Counted from the stretch's first letter, positions 23,191-35,850 are shown. The stretch: 64,000 nucleotides of DNA from Smallanthus sonchifolius (GCA_023525975.1 CM042034.1:23293501-23357500), one strand, 5' to 3'. Numbers and translations: made by a program. Notes: generated from the sequence alone by a model not told the origin.

Positions 23191-25517
23191 CATAAAGGAT
23201 TATGTGTTTGATGATTGAGATAATTGAGGTAAAATTGGTGTTGTTAGTGAGTTATGTGAATATGTGATACTAGTGAGTTGGTGTGAATGGACTGGTATAG
23301 GTGAATTTACACGAATATGTTTTGTGTAAGTAAGTCTATATAGAGAAGCTCATATGAATGACTTAGTATAATTATATTGACGTGGAAGAAACTTATGTAG
23401 CCATATATGTGTAAGTTAGTTGCCAAGAGTGAGTGGGTTATGTGTGTGATTAATAAAGTGGGTGAATCAATGGTTTAAACTAAAGTGTGTGTAAAAGTGT
23501 TTTAAAGGCTTTTAACTAATGTTTATCTAAGGGTTATGCTTTTGTGGCTTGAAGTGAGGAAACATGTTGACTAGTATGTGTGAGTGTGTGAAGTCCATGA
23601 CGGTGGAAAAAACCAGTGTGAAGTCCATGATGGTGGTAAAAACATTGTGTCTGACGTTGATAGTGCATTAGGCACAACTGTATCCAATACCCGTGTGTAG
23701 CTAACATTGAGTTGTGTGAAGTGGTAAGTGTGAGTTTCTAACAAAGTGGTAAACTACTAAGTGTGTTGTGAGTGAGCTAAGTGTGGTGTGCTATTGTGGT
23801 TCGTGTGGTGGGTGTGTTTATATAAACTTGACATTTAATAAAGTGTGTTTTAAAATATTATATGTAGTTTTGATAACAAAGTGTGTTTTGTTCAACTATA
23901 GACTGAACAACGAAAGTTGGCATATTTTAGTACGTGTATCAGGGTGAGTTTAGGCGAGCTGTGACAGGGCATCTCTGGTCTATCAGATGAGGACAGTTGA
24001 CATCCTAGACTAGCGTGTGTTTTGTAAAGTCTTCTGATGTATGTTTTATGTAAATCCTACCGAAGTAAGCCTTGGTTTTGGAGTGTGACACCGAGCTCAA
24101 CTAGTCTTGAGTTCGATTCGTGAGAAATTTTTCAAGCTCAAGCTCTATGTCGATGAGTCGGGTGTAGGAGAAAAATTAGTAATCCTAGTCCAATACCGAT
24201 TATAAAACCGTGTCTTGTGCCTGTGGGGGTACCCGTTACTCAATACCTATCGAGTACGCGAGTATCGAAGCATACTCATTTTATGATCTTATGTGGTTAA
24301 AACTTAGCTTGTTGAGATGCTCATTATCCAAAACCTTATCATAATTTGCCTTAACCACTGACTTAAAATGTTAAATACTTAATTACACTTCTTACAATCC
24401 TATAATTTTAATAATTTCAAGTTTTTAATAACATTAACATACTATTTATTATAATTTTTTAAAACCATATATTATATTAGGGTAATCGAGCAACTATAAT
24501 CTAATCTCATCCATCCAAAAATTATGAAAGGCTTCTGAAACTAATTTCATACTTGATCCCATGCCTAAATACTCGCCCCAAATGTTTTGAGTTTTTCCAT
24601 CTAGTTCCGCTTTTACCATCTCTATTCAGCTCATCTAGTTGATCCATATAAACACTTGATCCACATTCGTGTTCAAGGTAGTTAGCTCGAATAAATTTTC
24701 ATTCTTTGTTTGTTTATATTAATTGTTAGTATCATGATATTTGCTACTTCTATAATTTGAAACACATGACCTAGTGGTTTAATGTATGGTGTTTGACCCT
24801 CACGAGCACAACTTTTAGCTCAGATTGAATATTACGGTTAAGCTAATTTAGATCGGATTTTAATAAGCCCAAGCCCATATTGATGAAAGCTCGAATCTAC
24901 TCGCTCGTTAAATAATCAAACGTAATAATTTTTAGGATATTTATATGTTACAATCAAAATATTGGAAGTTCAAATCATGTAAGGCAGGTTATAATACTTT
25001 CTTTTAGTATAGTTTAATGGCTTAATAACATAATTTTAACATTGTTTAAATCTCTTCACAATCATTGTCTAGCTTTTTTATCTGTAACTTTATCCTGTAT
25101 CAACGTCACATTATTAATAGGGTAATTGGAAAATAAATATTAGAAATAACATTTATATATCATTAAAAGTTCGATATAATGAGATTGGACCTACAAGATT
25201 AGAATAAAAAAAACGTTGTACCACTATCGCACGTTTACTTGGTTTGAAATTGACATGATTTTGTTTTTATTTGATTTAATAAATAATAAAATATATAATT
25301 TTGTAAGTAATGGGTTTACGAAAATTATTCGCATCAATATTTGAATATTAATATTGTGTTTTTCTATTGTTGTTTTTAACTAGATATATATTTTTATTTT
25401 ATAATTACTAATTTATATACTTTTATCGTTATTAAATTGTTAACAAGACTTGTCAATTCGTGATGAAAGAAACAAAAACATTTGAAGCTAACATTTGGGT
25501 GCCTAGAGTTCTAAATC
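23191..25517. other. Intergenic repeats, no gene seen
   Basis: TG-rich sequence (23200-23820) includes a short tandem duplication of GTGTGAAGTCCATGACGGTGG near 23585-23640. GGAGTGTGACA at 24079-24089 resembles the end of a gypsy LTR, but no matching LTR start or PPT was found. From 24100 to 25500 nothing recognisable is seen. Confidence 0.35.
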
Positions 25518-25763
25518 ATGTTAGGTTAGAGTGGGTGACTTTGTCACGTATCGTGTGGCGATTGAACCTTCTTTTTTAAATTTTCATGATTTTATGTCTG
25601 TATAAAGGTTAAATGAAGAAACATAAACACAAATGATTTTATGTTAGGTTAGAGTGGGTGACTTTGTCACGTATCATGTGGCGATTGAACCTTCTTTTTT
25701 AAATTTTCATGATTTTATGTCTGTATAAAGGTTAAATGAAGAAACATAAACACAAATGATTTC
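25518..25763. repeat. Tandem duplication, 123-bp unit
   Basis: Two copies (25518-25640 and 25641-25763) differ at one or two bases (e.g. TATCGTGTGG against TATCATGTGG). A partial, more diverged third copy runs from about 25835 to 25866 and resumes at 26691-26790. It is split by the Helitron at 25867-26690. Confidence 0.85.
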
Positions 25764-25866
25764 CTGCCCAACTGTAAAGATGTGCCCTATGCTTCACATC
25801 CAGCTAGGTTCCAACCTTGAAGGTGGTATCTTTATTATTTCCCATGATTTGTGTCTCTATTAAAGA

Positions 25867-26690
25867 CTAGCTTTAACCCTCGTGTGTTACACGGGGTAAA
25901 AACGTTAATATTATATTGATAAATATATTAGCAACTCTTTTTATACAAATTTCTCATTAAAAAAAATAAATAAAAAGATACAAATGAAATTTAAATTTCA
26001 ACAATATATCTTCTTTTTAATTCAAAATTTAAAACTCTAAATTTTAAAATTTTACTCCTTACTATTAGATTTAAAATTTCAAAAATAAATATGAAAAAAA
26101 TTAAAACTAATAAATTAGAATTGAAACTTGTAAACATATTTTTTTGAAAAAAAATCTCGTCATTTAAAAAAAACTAAATTTAAAATATAATACACTTTTA
26201 AAAATAAATATTTGAATGTTTTTTAATTTTATTAAAAACTAACTATTAAAATTTATAAATCAAAATAAAAAACTTATTTAAAAATATCAAATTTAATTAA
26301 ATAAACTACTAGTTAAATATTAGTGAACTTTATTTTAACACGTATTTATTTAAAATATAAACGTAGTATTTTCAAATTTTATATGTAAAATTTAAAAAAT
26401 CATTTTTTAACAATAAAACTTTAAAAACTCGCTTTTTTAAAATTTCCTATTTTTTAACTATTGATTTTTTTAAAAATATTCACTTTTGATGATAAATTTA
26501 AAAAAATGTGAGTCTTTGTAATAATAATGAATTTATTTGGTAAATTGTTTATTTATGTAATTTAATAAAAAAACTAAATATAAAAATATTAAATGGAAGA
26601 TATAAATGTGGTTTTAAAGGGAAAAACTTATAAGATGTAATGTGGTGATGTCAAGTAACAAAACCATTTAGTATTTTAATATAAGAGGGA
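25867..26690 (-). mobile_element. Short non-autonomous Helitron (824 bp)
   Basis: On the minus strand it starts A|TCCCTCTTATATT (26690) and ends with a stem-loop, ACCCCGTG...CACGAGGGT (one mismatch), then TAAAG and CTAG (25867), followed by host T. The flanks joined across the element (…GTCTCTATTAAAGA + TTAAATGTAGG…) match the continuous sequence of the neighbouring 123-bp repeat (…GTCTGTATAAAGG + TTAAATGAAG…). This gives an internal empty site. No protein is encoded; the interior is extremely AT-rich. Confidence 0.85.
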
Positions 26691-27510
26691 TTAAATGTAG
26701 GAAGCTTAAACACAAATGATCTCCTGCCCCAACAGCAAGGCCGTGCCCTGTGCTCCCCCCCAACCACCCGTGTTCAAACCAAGGAGGTGGTGTTATTATG
26801 TTTTATTTTAGTTTTTTGTTATTTTTTTAATCCAATATTTTTAGTTCATCTTTTTGGACGTGATAACACAGTATTATCACTTATATTTTTGTTCGAGCTC
26901 ACAACCTAACCGTGAAATGCGAGCATCAAATGTTAGTTTGATAACAAAAGACAAGTATACTATAAATTATTTTTTAATTCAGTTAGGTAACCAAAAATTC
27001 ATTAACAAAAAACCTTCAAATATTTAGGCTTTATGATCATTCGTTTGTGATGTGTTTGTTTGTCAACCGTCAACAAATTAATTGCTCCCACGTTAAATGA
27101 GTGTTCAAACTAAAATACGATATATTTATTAGTTAGCTTGAAGTAAAAATATAACGTTTATAATACCTATCAAAGTCTTAATGTAAAATAAAGCTCATTT
27201 AAATAAAATAAAATAAAATAAAATAAAACTCTATATTTTGACAAAGGAACCGTTTGATAGATTTTATAAAAGGAAATGGTACCAATATCATAATTACCTC
27301 TAGGAAAAGAAGTCTCAGTTTGAACAAATGATGATGAGACAATCAAGAAACAAGAAATAATTTGAAGAATATGGAACTAATTAGATTTTTTACTAAAGAT
27401 TTTATGAAAAACGATAGAAGGTTAGAAAAAGCTAACCAAACATAAAATTATATGAAAAGAAGAGGGTTTTGTAACCACTCGGTCTAAGATAGTTTAAGTT
27501 TACTAAACAG
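26691..27510. other. Intergenic, remainder of tandem copy and AT-rich DNA
   Basis: The first 100 bp complete the third tandem copy (AAACACAAATGATCTCCTGCCCC...). The rest is AT-rich and holds a short (AAAAT)n run near 27200-27227. No gene is seen. Confidence 0.4.
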
Positions 27511-27515
27511 ATTCC

Positions 27516-28770
27516 CTATCCACATGGAAGAAAAGTATAAAATTGAGTCAAAGATGAGCTCGTCTTCAAGTAGCTAGCTTTAAAAATTGTCTCATTTCTA
27601 GCCTTCCAAATAACCCACCAAGATGTATAAACAATCGCCTCCACGACTTCTTTCTTTTTTCTCGGCATAACCAAATGTTCGAACCATTCAATGAATTGTT
27701 GAGGTCTCAATGTACCCGGAACCGAGAGCTCCATCCATGAGTTGATTGATCTCCACATCGCGACAGCCACCCCACAATTGCCAAAGATGTGATCCATATA
27801 TTCAGTTTTCCTCGTACAAAAATGGCACGTAATAAAAGGAATGTCAATCCCTTTGTCACTACTCTTTTCTCTCGTAGATAACCTATGAAGCAAAAGTCTC
27901 CAAACGAAAGTGTTCACCTTTTTTGGAACCCATTTGTTCCAATGAGTAGACCTCATCACTTCCAGATCGGTTTTCTTCTCAATCGATTTTCTCACCTTTT
28001 TAACAGAAAAGCCATCTTGTTGATCAAAATCTCACCACCAAGAATCTTTATTATTCGACCACCGGACTTGCTCTAAAAGGATTTGAATGTCTTGGAATTG
28101 TGCCTCCTATACCCCCTCCCAACCCCCCCCCCCCCCTCCGCTATTCCCACTTCCAACTTTAATTTTGTTTCCGATCAATAACAAGACAATCTTTATTGGA
28201 ATCAAGACTAAAAACTCTTGGAAAACAAATGAAAAGTGTATTTTCCCCCGATCTAAATGTCATGCCAAAAATAAGTATCATCTCCACTTCCAACTCTTTT
28301 CCTGTCAAAGGTATTAAATCGTTGTCGCTTAAAAAATGAATTGAGTTGACAATCTTGTTACAAACCCCAATTCCTTTACCCACCTTATGTTTATCGAAAA
28401 ACATTAGACTTAGATTTATGAATGGAGTCTATAATTTTTTAACCATAGAGAATTATTACACATGTGGTATCGCAATTTCCATTTTAAAATAAGTGCCAAG
28501 TTGAGAGCGTGTAGACTCGCTATTCTCAAACCACCGGCTAAAATTAAATCCCACTTGACCTAATGTAGTTTATGGCTGTACCATCCCCTCCCCAGAAAAA
28601 ATCTACCTTTCATATGAATCATAATCTTCATGGGCATCCTGAATGATAACATCGTCAACATAAAAAACTGGGATAAAAGAATATAATCCTTACCAACTGA
28701 TGCCCATTTCCGCAAACCAGAATTTACGAGGCCCTTAATCATAACATGGAGTCCGTCCATAGCCGATATG
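27516..28770 (-). pseudogene. LINE (non-LTR) reverse transcriptase C-terminal remnant with zf-RVT domain
   Basis: Frame 27995-27516 carries a zf-RVT-type domain: WNKWVPKKVNTFVWRLLLHRL, then CHFC...DHIFGNC, and WWVIWKARNE. Further right, translated pieces such as VKWDLILAGGLRIASLHALN and LALILKWKLRY (about 28460-28560) match the usual thumb region of plant L1-type RTs. Frames are broken, and the N-terminal endonuclease and RT core are absent. No poly-A tail or TSD could be placed at the 3' (left) side. Confidence 0.72.
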
Positions 28771-29242
28771 AAAAGGAAAGGATGTTAGAGGGAAAAAACC
28801 GGTATCCACTACTCTTCAAATGTTATAATTACGAACATTCCATGATTGTTTTATGTTTTATGTCTTCTTGTAAATGGATCCATGACGAAAGGTTTTCAAA
28901 TATTTTAAATCGTTGTATATTATTCTTGCTTCCGTTGCTAAAAATTTCTAAAATCAATATAAAAATCCCTAACAGTTTACACATTTAGTTTACTCTAATT
29001 AATTTAAATACCATATTATTCACTAATGAGTAGGAATCGATATTCAAAAGACAACTTTTATACTAAAGAAAAATGTGGCATTTGGGCTTCACATGACTGG
29101 GCTTATAGTTTAGTACAAAGGCAGCCCACAAATGGAGCCCACGCGTGCAAAAATTATCATGATATACGAATAGGCCATGCCCATCTATTTTTAGAGGAGT
29201 GCATAACGGTTTTGGAATGCATATTTTTGCTATGAATAGAGA
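28771..29242. other. Intergenic, no gene seen
   Basis: Short open frames here lack any recognisable motif or codon character. I see no promoter or repeat structure. Confidence 0.35.
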
Positions 29243-29816
29243 TAGAGGTGTTCAAACTCGTTTCTTTTTTTTGCTAAACCGGCTCGGGTTACAAACCGAG
29301 TCGGTTTGGTCAACACCGGGTTGAGACCCAAACCGGTTCGGGTTCAAACCGGTTTGAGGATTGGAAGGAGTCTTACCTATCCGATGCTATTGGGGTCAGG
29401 CTGGAACCAGGTTGAGACCAAACCGGTTTTTTTTTTTAATTTTAATTAATAAATACAAATAAAACAAAATAAAATTCGAGTTTTTATTAAATATTTTAAA
29501 AATTATAAAAACATTAATCGAAATACGTTACAAAAATAATAGAGGGGCAAAATGGTAAAAAAAAGTTACAAAAAGGGTCATAAAAAGGCTCCTAACAGTC
29601 ATATTAATGGCTATATTAACGTTAGAAACCGGTTTCACATTCCAAACCGGTCTCACTATATGAACCGACTCGGGTCGGGTTCCAAACTAGCATCCAATTT
29701 TATTTTATAAACCTATGCTTAACCTAAGGGTTGGGCTGGGTTCTAGACCGGTTTTGGTTTCGTCCTACACTTGGGTCTGGTTTGAAACTGGTTTGGCGGT
29801 GTTTTTTACGCCTCTA
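29243..29816. mobile_element. hAT-like repeat with TAGAGGTG...CGCCTCTA ends
   Basis: The short imperfect terminal repeats are TAGAGGTGTTCAAAC and TTTTTACGCCTCTA. The interior repeats the words AACCGGTTCGGGTT and CCAAACCGG. The layout is the same as in the 13173 element, but no 8-bp TSD is visible, so the borders are less certain. Confidence 0.5.
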
Positions 29817-29879
29817 GCTATAAATATATTAACCCCAATGAGCTTGCGTGATATTTCAAATATGCATTATCCATCCTAA

Positions 29880-30023
29880 AAATCTTACCTCCTATAAATA
29901 TACAAAGCTAACTTAAAAATCCCAGTCTAAAATGGTTAATGTTTTAGATTAAAGGAACCGTGGGCTATTCTTTTTAAAAATCAAGTCTTACCTCCTATAA
30001 ATATACAAAGCTAACTTAAAAAT
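29880..30023. repeat. Direct repeat of about 39 bp
   Basis: TCTTACCTCCTATAAATATA...AACTTAAAAATC occurs at about 29882-29921 and again at about 29986-30024, roughly 104 bp apart. The second copy abuts the left border of the MULE. Confidence 0.7.
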
Positions 30024-30062
30024 CATTAAAGGCTTGGTCCAATATTAAGCTAAAAAGAAAAT

Positions 30063-33000
30063 GGGGCATTTACATATATCCCCTTTCTAAGTTCATTTAT
30101 TACATATATACCTAACCCTAATTTTAGTTACATATTTCCCTTTCTTAAAGCCTATATATTACATATATACCTAATTTTTTTTTAAAATAACTTATTGAAT
30201 TACTATTTTACCCTTAATGAACTCATTAAAGCACTATTTACATATATCCCCTTCCTAAATATATAAATTTACATATATCCCCAATTTCAACCGAAACCAA
30301 GTTGATGTTAACACGAACATATCGAACGCTAATAAATTCAATTGGAGTCGAATTTTTTAATCGTTAACACAAGATTCATGAATTAATCGTTAAAAAGCAC
30401 TCTATAAAGTTCTAGAAACAATAGCTTTCAACCGATTTTCATCAAAAAGGCAATACACAAACACAAGTAGCTTCAAAATATTCCAAAATAGTCAAACAAC
30501 ATAAGTCCAAAATAGTCAAACCAACAGTAGCTTCAAAATATTCCAAAATAGACAAATAACACAAATACAAGAAAATTATACAGTTTTTCCTTGTTTTCTT
30601 TTACTTGGTGAGGCTTGATCTTGAGATGCTGCATTTTTGCATGTCTTTTGACGGTGTCCATACTCACTACAACGCTTACATTTTTGTCTCTTTTTAGTCT
30701 CTTTATTTGGTTTAATTCTGTTCTTTCTTGGTCTTCCAGGTGGACGTTTGATTGCAGGTGAGTGTATCTTCTCCTCGGTGTCTATATGCACCCATTGATC
30801 CTTTGTAGGCATTGGAGCAGCTTCTAAAGCATAAGCTAATTTATATCTCTCAATAGTAAAATATGAATCAACATATTTATCCCAATTTGCATCCCTTGTA
30901 AAAATGGTAAAAGCTGTTGCATGCACACACGGAATACCTTTAACCTGCCAACGCAGACAAGTACATTTTCTTTCATCAAGTGAAACCTCCCAACACTTGT
31001 CCATGTGTTTTAACTTCTGCTCGGTTTTCACCACTTCTACAAACTTCATACTCACCCAAATTCTACATACAAATTAAAAAATATTAAAAAACTTCATCAA
31101 AAACATTCAAAAAAATATTTAAAAAACATTACACTAACCTTAGAGATTTTGTTGAGATGTTTAAAAACATTAGGTACTAATGTACCATTCCATTTTTTAA
31201 GAAGCCTCATTTTCTTGTCTAGTTGTATCATAATCTTCTCTCTAATGAAGTCAAGTAGGTCAAGTACCGGCTGATAACGCACCTCACCTATCCAAGCATT
31301 AAATGCCTCCGAAATATTATTGGTAATATAATCACACTTTGATGTTGTCCCAAACTTGCCACGACACCAAATCCTATTGTGATTCTCTTTAAGATAAGCA
31401 AGTGCATCCTTATTTGCTCCACCAATTTCATTTAATAATTGTTCATGCTCGGTTACACGATAGGTCTTTGCAGCATGCCATAAGTGAGAAGTAAAGAATT
31501 CACCACAAAAATGTCTCTTGAAGTTACTATATAAGTGCCTAACGCATTCCCTATGCTCAACAGTAGGATACACTTGGGTAATTGCAATGTCTTGACCTTT
31601 TTGCATATCTGATGATATAACTAGTCCATTAGGTGTACCGATTGCTTTCTTTAGTAACTCAAGAAACCATATCCATGAGTTTTTATTTTCATATTCAGGT
31701 ACACCATAAGTCACGGGAAAAATAGAACTGTTACCGTCAACACCTGTGGTAGCGACTAGTACACCATTAAACTTACCTTTGAGATGGCACGCATAAAGAG
31801 AAATGTAAGAACGACAACCATCAAGAAACCCCTTCGAACAAGTTAGAACGTACAATTTATTAACCATATTAAAATTAATCTTTATTATATTAAAACACTT
31901 ACCTCGAATGAAATTTTGTCTTGCATGATAGAAGCATGTATTCTCCATTTGCATTCTATGTCAACACACCTTGCCGTGACTCGTGTAGGTTCACTTTTCT
32001 CAATGTAGTATGCAAATTCATTCATGATTGCATAATGGGCCAATGCTCTTCTAAATTCTATCACATTGTCAAATCTTGAATTCACTTTAATGGTTCGATG
32101 TTTGTATTGATAAATTACCATTGCAGAATTCTCCTCGTCAACTTCCTCATCTGTACTGTAACGGCTATGATAACTTTCATCACTCAATGAATACTCTGAT
32201 TCTTCATCATCAACATCACCCGTACCCCTGTAAAAGATGCACAATTCTCATAAAAACAACTATTTGTAAAAGATACTACAAGGTTTATCAAGACAAAAAA
32301 TTACCTTTGTTGCATCAAACTTGTCTCAAAATTGTTATTAGTCATCACATAAACGCTTAATTCTTTCTCAACCTCATACATACTAACCATCACTTGAAAC
32401 TTGCCATGAGAATCAACCTTAATAAATGATTGCTCACTATCGTTTTTCTCAATGAACCAAAGTGAGAAAATGAGCTCCCTATCCGAAGGATAATGAGTGG
32501 CAACCTCTTCCATCAAATTATCAAAATTGTATATGCATGTGTCAATGTATATGCATTTTTTATAGCCAAAACAATAACGTTTTGTAGATAAGTTCTTAGC
32601 TAACCGAAAGTAGCCTCCATATCTTAGTTTTATCTTATACTTAGCAAACTCTTGAACAACAACATTCTCAACTGAGTGATTTTCCATATTTTCGTCTTCC
32701 ATCATGAATGAACCTAATGTGAATAATCGAAGCATGAAGAACTATACAAATTTCGAAATATATATACAAACCAAGCATCAAAAACCTAATGTGAATCAAA
32801 AAAGGTATTTTTTTTCTCTCAAAAAAGGTATTTTTTTTCAATCAAAAAAGGTATTTTTTTTAACATACATACACTGATTTTTTTGAACATACATACACTG
32901 TTTTTGAATCAAAAACCTAATGTGAATACAAACTTGCTTGTTCTTTGAACATACATACCTGCGTGAACTCTAAACCCTAATGAGAATACAAACTTGCTTG

Positions 33001-33341
33001 TTCTTTGAACATATACCTGCGTGAACTTGTCGGCGATGCCAGCTGCCAAGATTAAAATCACAAAACTCGTCGGCGATAAGATCAGAACCACAAAACTCGT
33101 CTCCTGCTACCAGAGTCGATCGAAGATATTCTGAGATCGTATGCTTCTGATCGTATGCTTCTGAGAGTCGTTTGATATTCTGAGATCGTATGCTTCTGAG
33201 AACGTAATATGTTTTTAGGTTAGAAAACATATAAGGGTAAATAGGTAAATGTGTAAGATTTGGGTAAATATGTAATTGTTTTTTAGGGTTGGATATATAT
33301 GTTATTAAGGGGGTTAAGAGGGGAAAATATGTAAATATCTC
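30063..33341 (-). mobile_element. Autonomous-type MULE (3.28 kb) with terminal repeats and 9-bp TSD
   Basis: The element starts GGGGCATTTACATATATCCCC and its right end, reverse-complemented, reads GAGATATTTACATATTTTCCCC. Both ends continue with diverged ACATATATACCTAACCC-type repeats. The flanks AAAGAAAAT (30054-30062) and AAAGAAAAA (33342-33350) match at 8 of 9 positions, as expected for the 9-bp Mutator TSD. One transposase gene fills most of the element. The 32790-33220 leader is made of short direct repeats (AAAAAAGGTATTTTTTT, ACAAACTTGCTTGTTCTTTG, TCTGAGATCGTATGCTTCTGA). Confidence 0.82.
30576..32735 (-). CDS. MuDR-type transposase (about four exons)
   Basis: The exons I support are 32735-32305, 32227-31903, 31831-31139 and about 31072-30576. 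In order they carry: an N-terminal PB1-like region (KIKLRYGGYF...DTCIYNFDNLMEEV); an acidic stretch and the MuDR N-terminal domain (FDNVIEFRRALAHYAIMNEF, CRWRIHA-like CKWRIHAS); the MULE transposase core (ISLYACHLKGKFNGVLV, PVTYGVPEYENKNSWIWFL, LVISSDMQKGQ, EHRECVRHLYSNF); a SWIM zinc finger (CTC...GIPCVHA); and a basic tail with a CCHC knuckle (CKRCSEYGHRQKTC). The first two junctions keep phase. The last fits only with an acceptor near 31060 or a 1-nt error, so an intact protein is likely but not proven. The start could also be the Met pair at 32705/32702. Confidence 0.82.
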
Positions 33342-33350
33342 AAAGAAAAA

Positions 33351-34599
33351 AAAGAATAGCCAAACAAATGATTGTTGGGCTAAAAGAATAGCACAAGATA
33401 AAAAAAATAACTATTAACCAAACAAGAGAACTTACCAACCTATTTTTAAAACATACCGAAGCCATGCACACGTTCATCTCCATTTTCTTAGTTTTAGTGT
33501 TTCCATTTTCTATGGTTAGTAAAGTTAGTGGGGTTAGTTTATTTTGCATGTTAATTCACTTGCTTTGTAAGGCTATATATAGCTATAGTATTTGATGGAG
33601 AATTAAGAATGAAAAATTATAAATTACTCTTGAATTCTCTCTAAATATTCTTCTAATTTCGTGCTATTTTCTTTAGAGTTTGACCCACTCAAAGGGTTAT
33701 TTATCACAAATCCGATTGATACATAACATAATCAACTGAAAGTTCCCAATAACCGAGACCTTCGGTTATGGTTTAGTTAGAGAGTAAAACTGACTAATGC
33801 ACACCCCTTGTGTGAGTGGGTTCAAACTCCTACCCCTTTGTTCCTAGATATTTCATGCTAGGGGTGTAAGCGTTAAATTGAACCAAGCTTCAATAAGCTT
33901 GAGCTCAAACTCGAGAGTAAATTATTGCAACTTATTTTAATAAATGAGCTCAAAGTCGACCTTCATATAACAAACAAACTTGATTAGATCATGAGTTTAA
34001 ATGAACATATTATTTATGTAAATATAATTACACAGTAAATATTATATATATAACTATAATAAATAACTAAATAATATCTATCATGTTAATGCATACAACT
34101 AAAATATTAAAAAGTAACTATATATGTATGCATATAATAAAATATATGAGTTAATAATAAATGAGCGTCTCGAAGCTTGTAAAATTACTAATGAAGTGAA
34201 CTCGAGCTTTAAATGTAGAATATGAAATGAGCCAAACTCAAACGAAATTAAACTTGTTTATTGCCTATTTTACATTATTATTTGTCAGAGAAAAAAACTT
34301 AAAAGAGTTAATTTTATCACAACTAAATAACATTAATTTCATAGCATATTTCAATTAAACTTTTGGTATGTGAAGTCATGTCAATCAGTACTGTGGGGAT
34401 GTCAAATTCCTTCCGCCGTGGTTATGGGTGGCTCTACAGTACAAACAATTAAAGCAACCGCTTAAAGCCCTCAAATTTTAAGGGCCTCAAAATTTGAAAA
34501 AAATACTTCAATCTATATTTTAACGTAAAAAAAATTATGATAATTTATTAACTTTTGTGTTTTTAGAAATATATGATAATCTATCAATTTTTGTAATAA
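33351..34599. other. Intergenic, hAT-like word repeats
   Basis: TAGGGGTGTAAGCG near 33869 looks like a hAT MITE end and is followed by AGCTTGAGCTCAAACTCGAG-type words. No matching CACCCCTA end was found. Nothing else is recognised. Confidence 0.3.
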
Positions 34600-34629
34600 A
34601 TGTCAAATGTGTACGCATACTAAGATTTT

Positions 34630-34748
34630 TTAAAGATGGAGGTGTAGTGTCTTGGGGATCAAAGCAACAAAGCTATCAGATTCTACTAGCTGAATTTGTA
34701 GCCTTGGCTCCTTTTTGTAATGAAGTAGAATGGCTAAGGGATTTGTAA
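34630..34748 (+). pseudogene. Ty1/copia RNase H fragment
   Basis: The short frame reads DGGVVSWGSKQQ, LLAEFVALA and NEVEWLRDL, the end of a copia RNase H (SWxSKKQ...AEFxALA...EAxWL pattern). It ends in a stop. No LTR or other copia domain is visible nearby. Confidence 0.6.
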
Positions 34749-34773
34749 ATATACATACCTTTGTGCCCAAAAC

Positions 34774-35570
34774 CAGCCGCGGATCTAATTAAAAAGCACG
34801 GGGGCAAAGGCACCCCTAGTGGGCCTTTTGCAAGCTTAGTAATATTAGTTTTAGTAGGAAAAATAGTCCAATACTAATGAAAGAGGTCATCACATATTTT
34901 TGTTGGGGTCCATTAGCCCAGCGTCCATCATTTGGGTGCACCATCCCAAGTTCCAAGTTTCAACTATTTAAAAGAATTTAATTTTAATATAAAAAAAATT
35001 AATTTGTTAACCCTATTTACATCTTTTTTTCTTAAATCAATTGACTATTGCTTCTTCATCCGCCGTCAGCGAGATTCCGATTCAGTTGTGCACCTCCAAT
35101 TTCATCTCCTATTGCCTTCCTTAATCCTCATAATTTTGAAAGTTTTACAATGAAGCCATTTAATTCTTTTTAAACTCCTTTTAATTTTGTATTTGTTAAC
35201 TAGTTTACTTTTAATAGATTTGTTTGATTATGTTTATTTTGGTTTTCTTGTATTTGTTTGTTTATGATTTTTTATTTGTTTATATTAGGTGTTATGGCAA
35301 AATTTATGAAAAACTTTTTAAAAAGAAAAATGTCATCTTCGAGTGAAAATGCATCTAGTAGTATTCCCTCACCTATCCCTACTCCCTCTATGCCTAAATT
35401 AGTTGATTTAGATAATCTTTCTTGGGATCCCATTGATAGAATAAGAATTTATACTATCACCTAAATCAAAGAGATGAAATAAGAAGAAAATATTGGTTAA
35501 AAGGACCTTGCCAACCGCACGGACATGACTAAATTAGTTGATTTAGATAATCTTCCTTGGGCCAAAACCA
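34774..35570 (+). pseudogene. hAT transposase (TTF-type) N-terminal remnant
   Basis: CAGCCGCGGATCTAATT at 34774 resembles hAT termini of the CAGTGGCGGATC kind. The frame 35293-35463 starts MAKFMKNFLKRK, has a Ser/Pro-rich linker and VDLDNLSWDP. After a stop the translation continues with an RRKYWLKGPCQP-like piece, as in TTF-type zinc-finger hAT proteins. A 34-bp stretch of it (TAAATTAGTTGATTTAGATA...) is repeated at about 35530. No right terminus or TSD was found. Confidence 0.5.
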
Positions 35571-35629
35571 ATCCTGCATATATACAGTGTGATAGAGAAG
35601 TCACACTAAAGAGCATATAACCATGTATA

Positions 35630-35850
35630 GGCAAACGGGCCTTGTTCATGTACGTTCATTTAACTCTAACCGAGCATATAAATGAACGTAAATTGACGAA
35701 CATAAACGAACGAATGGGACATGTGTTCATGTTCGTTCGTTTAATTAAATAAACAAAACATTGTATTCATTTATTAAATGAACGAACATAAACAAACTTC
35801 CCGTCAAATGGTTCACAAACGATACACTGAACGTTTGGTTCATTTACAAG
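35630..35850. repeat. TTCATTTA/AATGAACG word repeat
   Basis: A dense inverted and direct arrangement of CGTTCATTTAA and AATGAACGAACATAAAC words, like the interior of the 20561 element. The borders are blurred: about AGGCAAACGGGCC on the left and TTTACAAGCTTAACA on the right. Confidence 0.4.

Noticed and set aside
24060..24089. A gypsy LTR ending GGAGTGTGACA
   Set aside because: Only the terminal 11 bases fit. The conserved donor, acceptor and hairpin blocks of the LTR family, the LTR start and a TSD are all missing.
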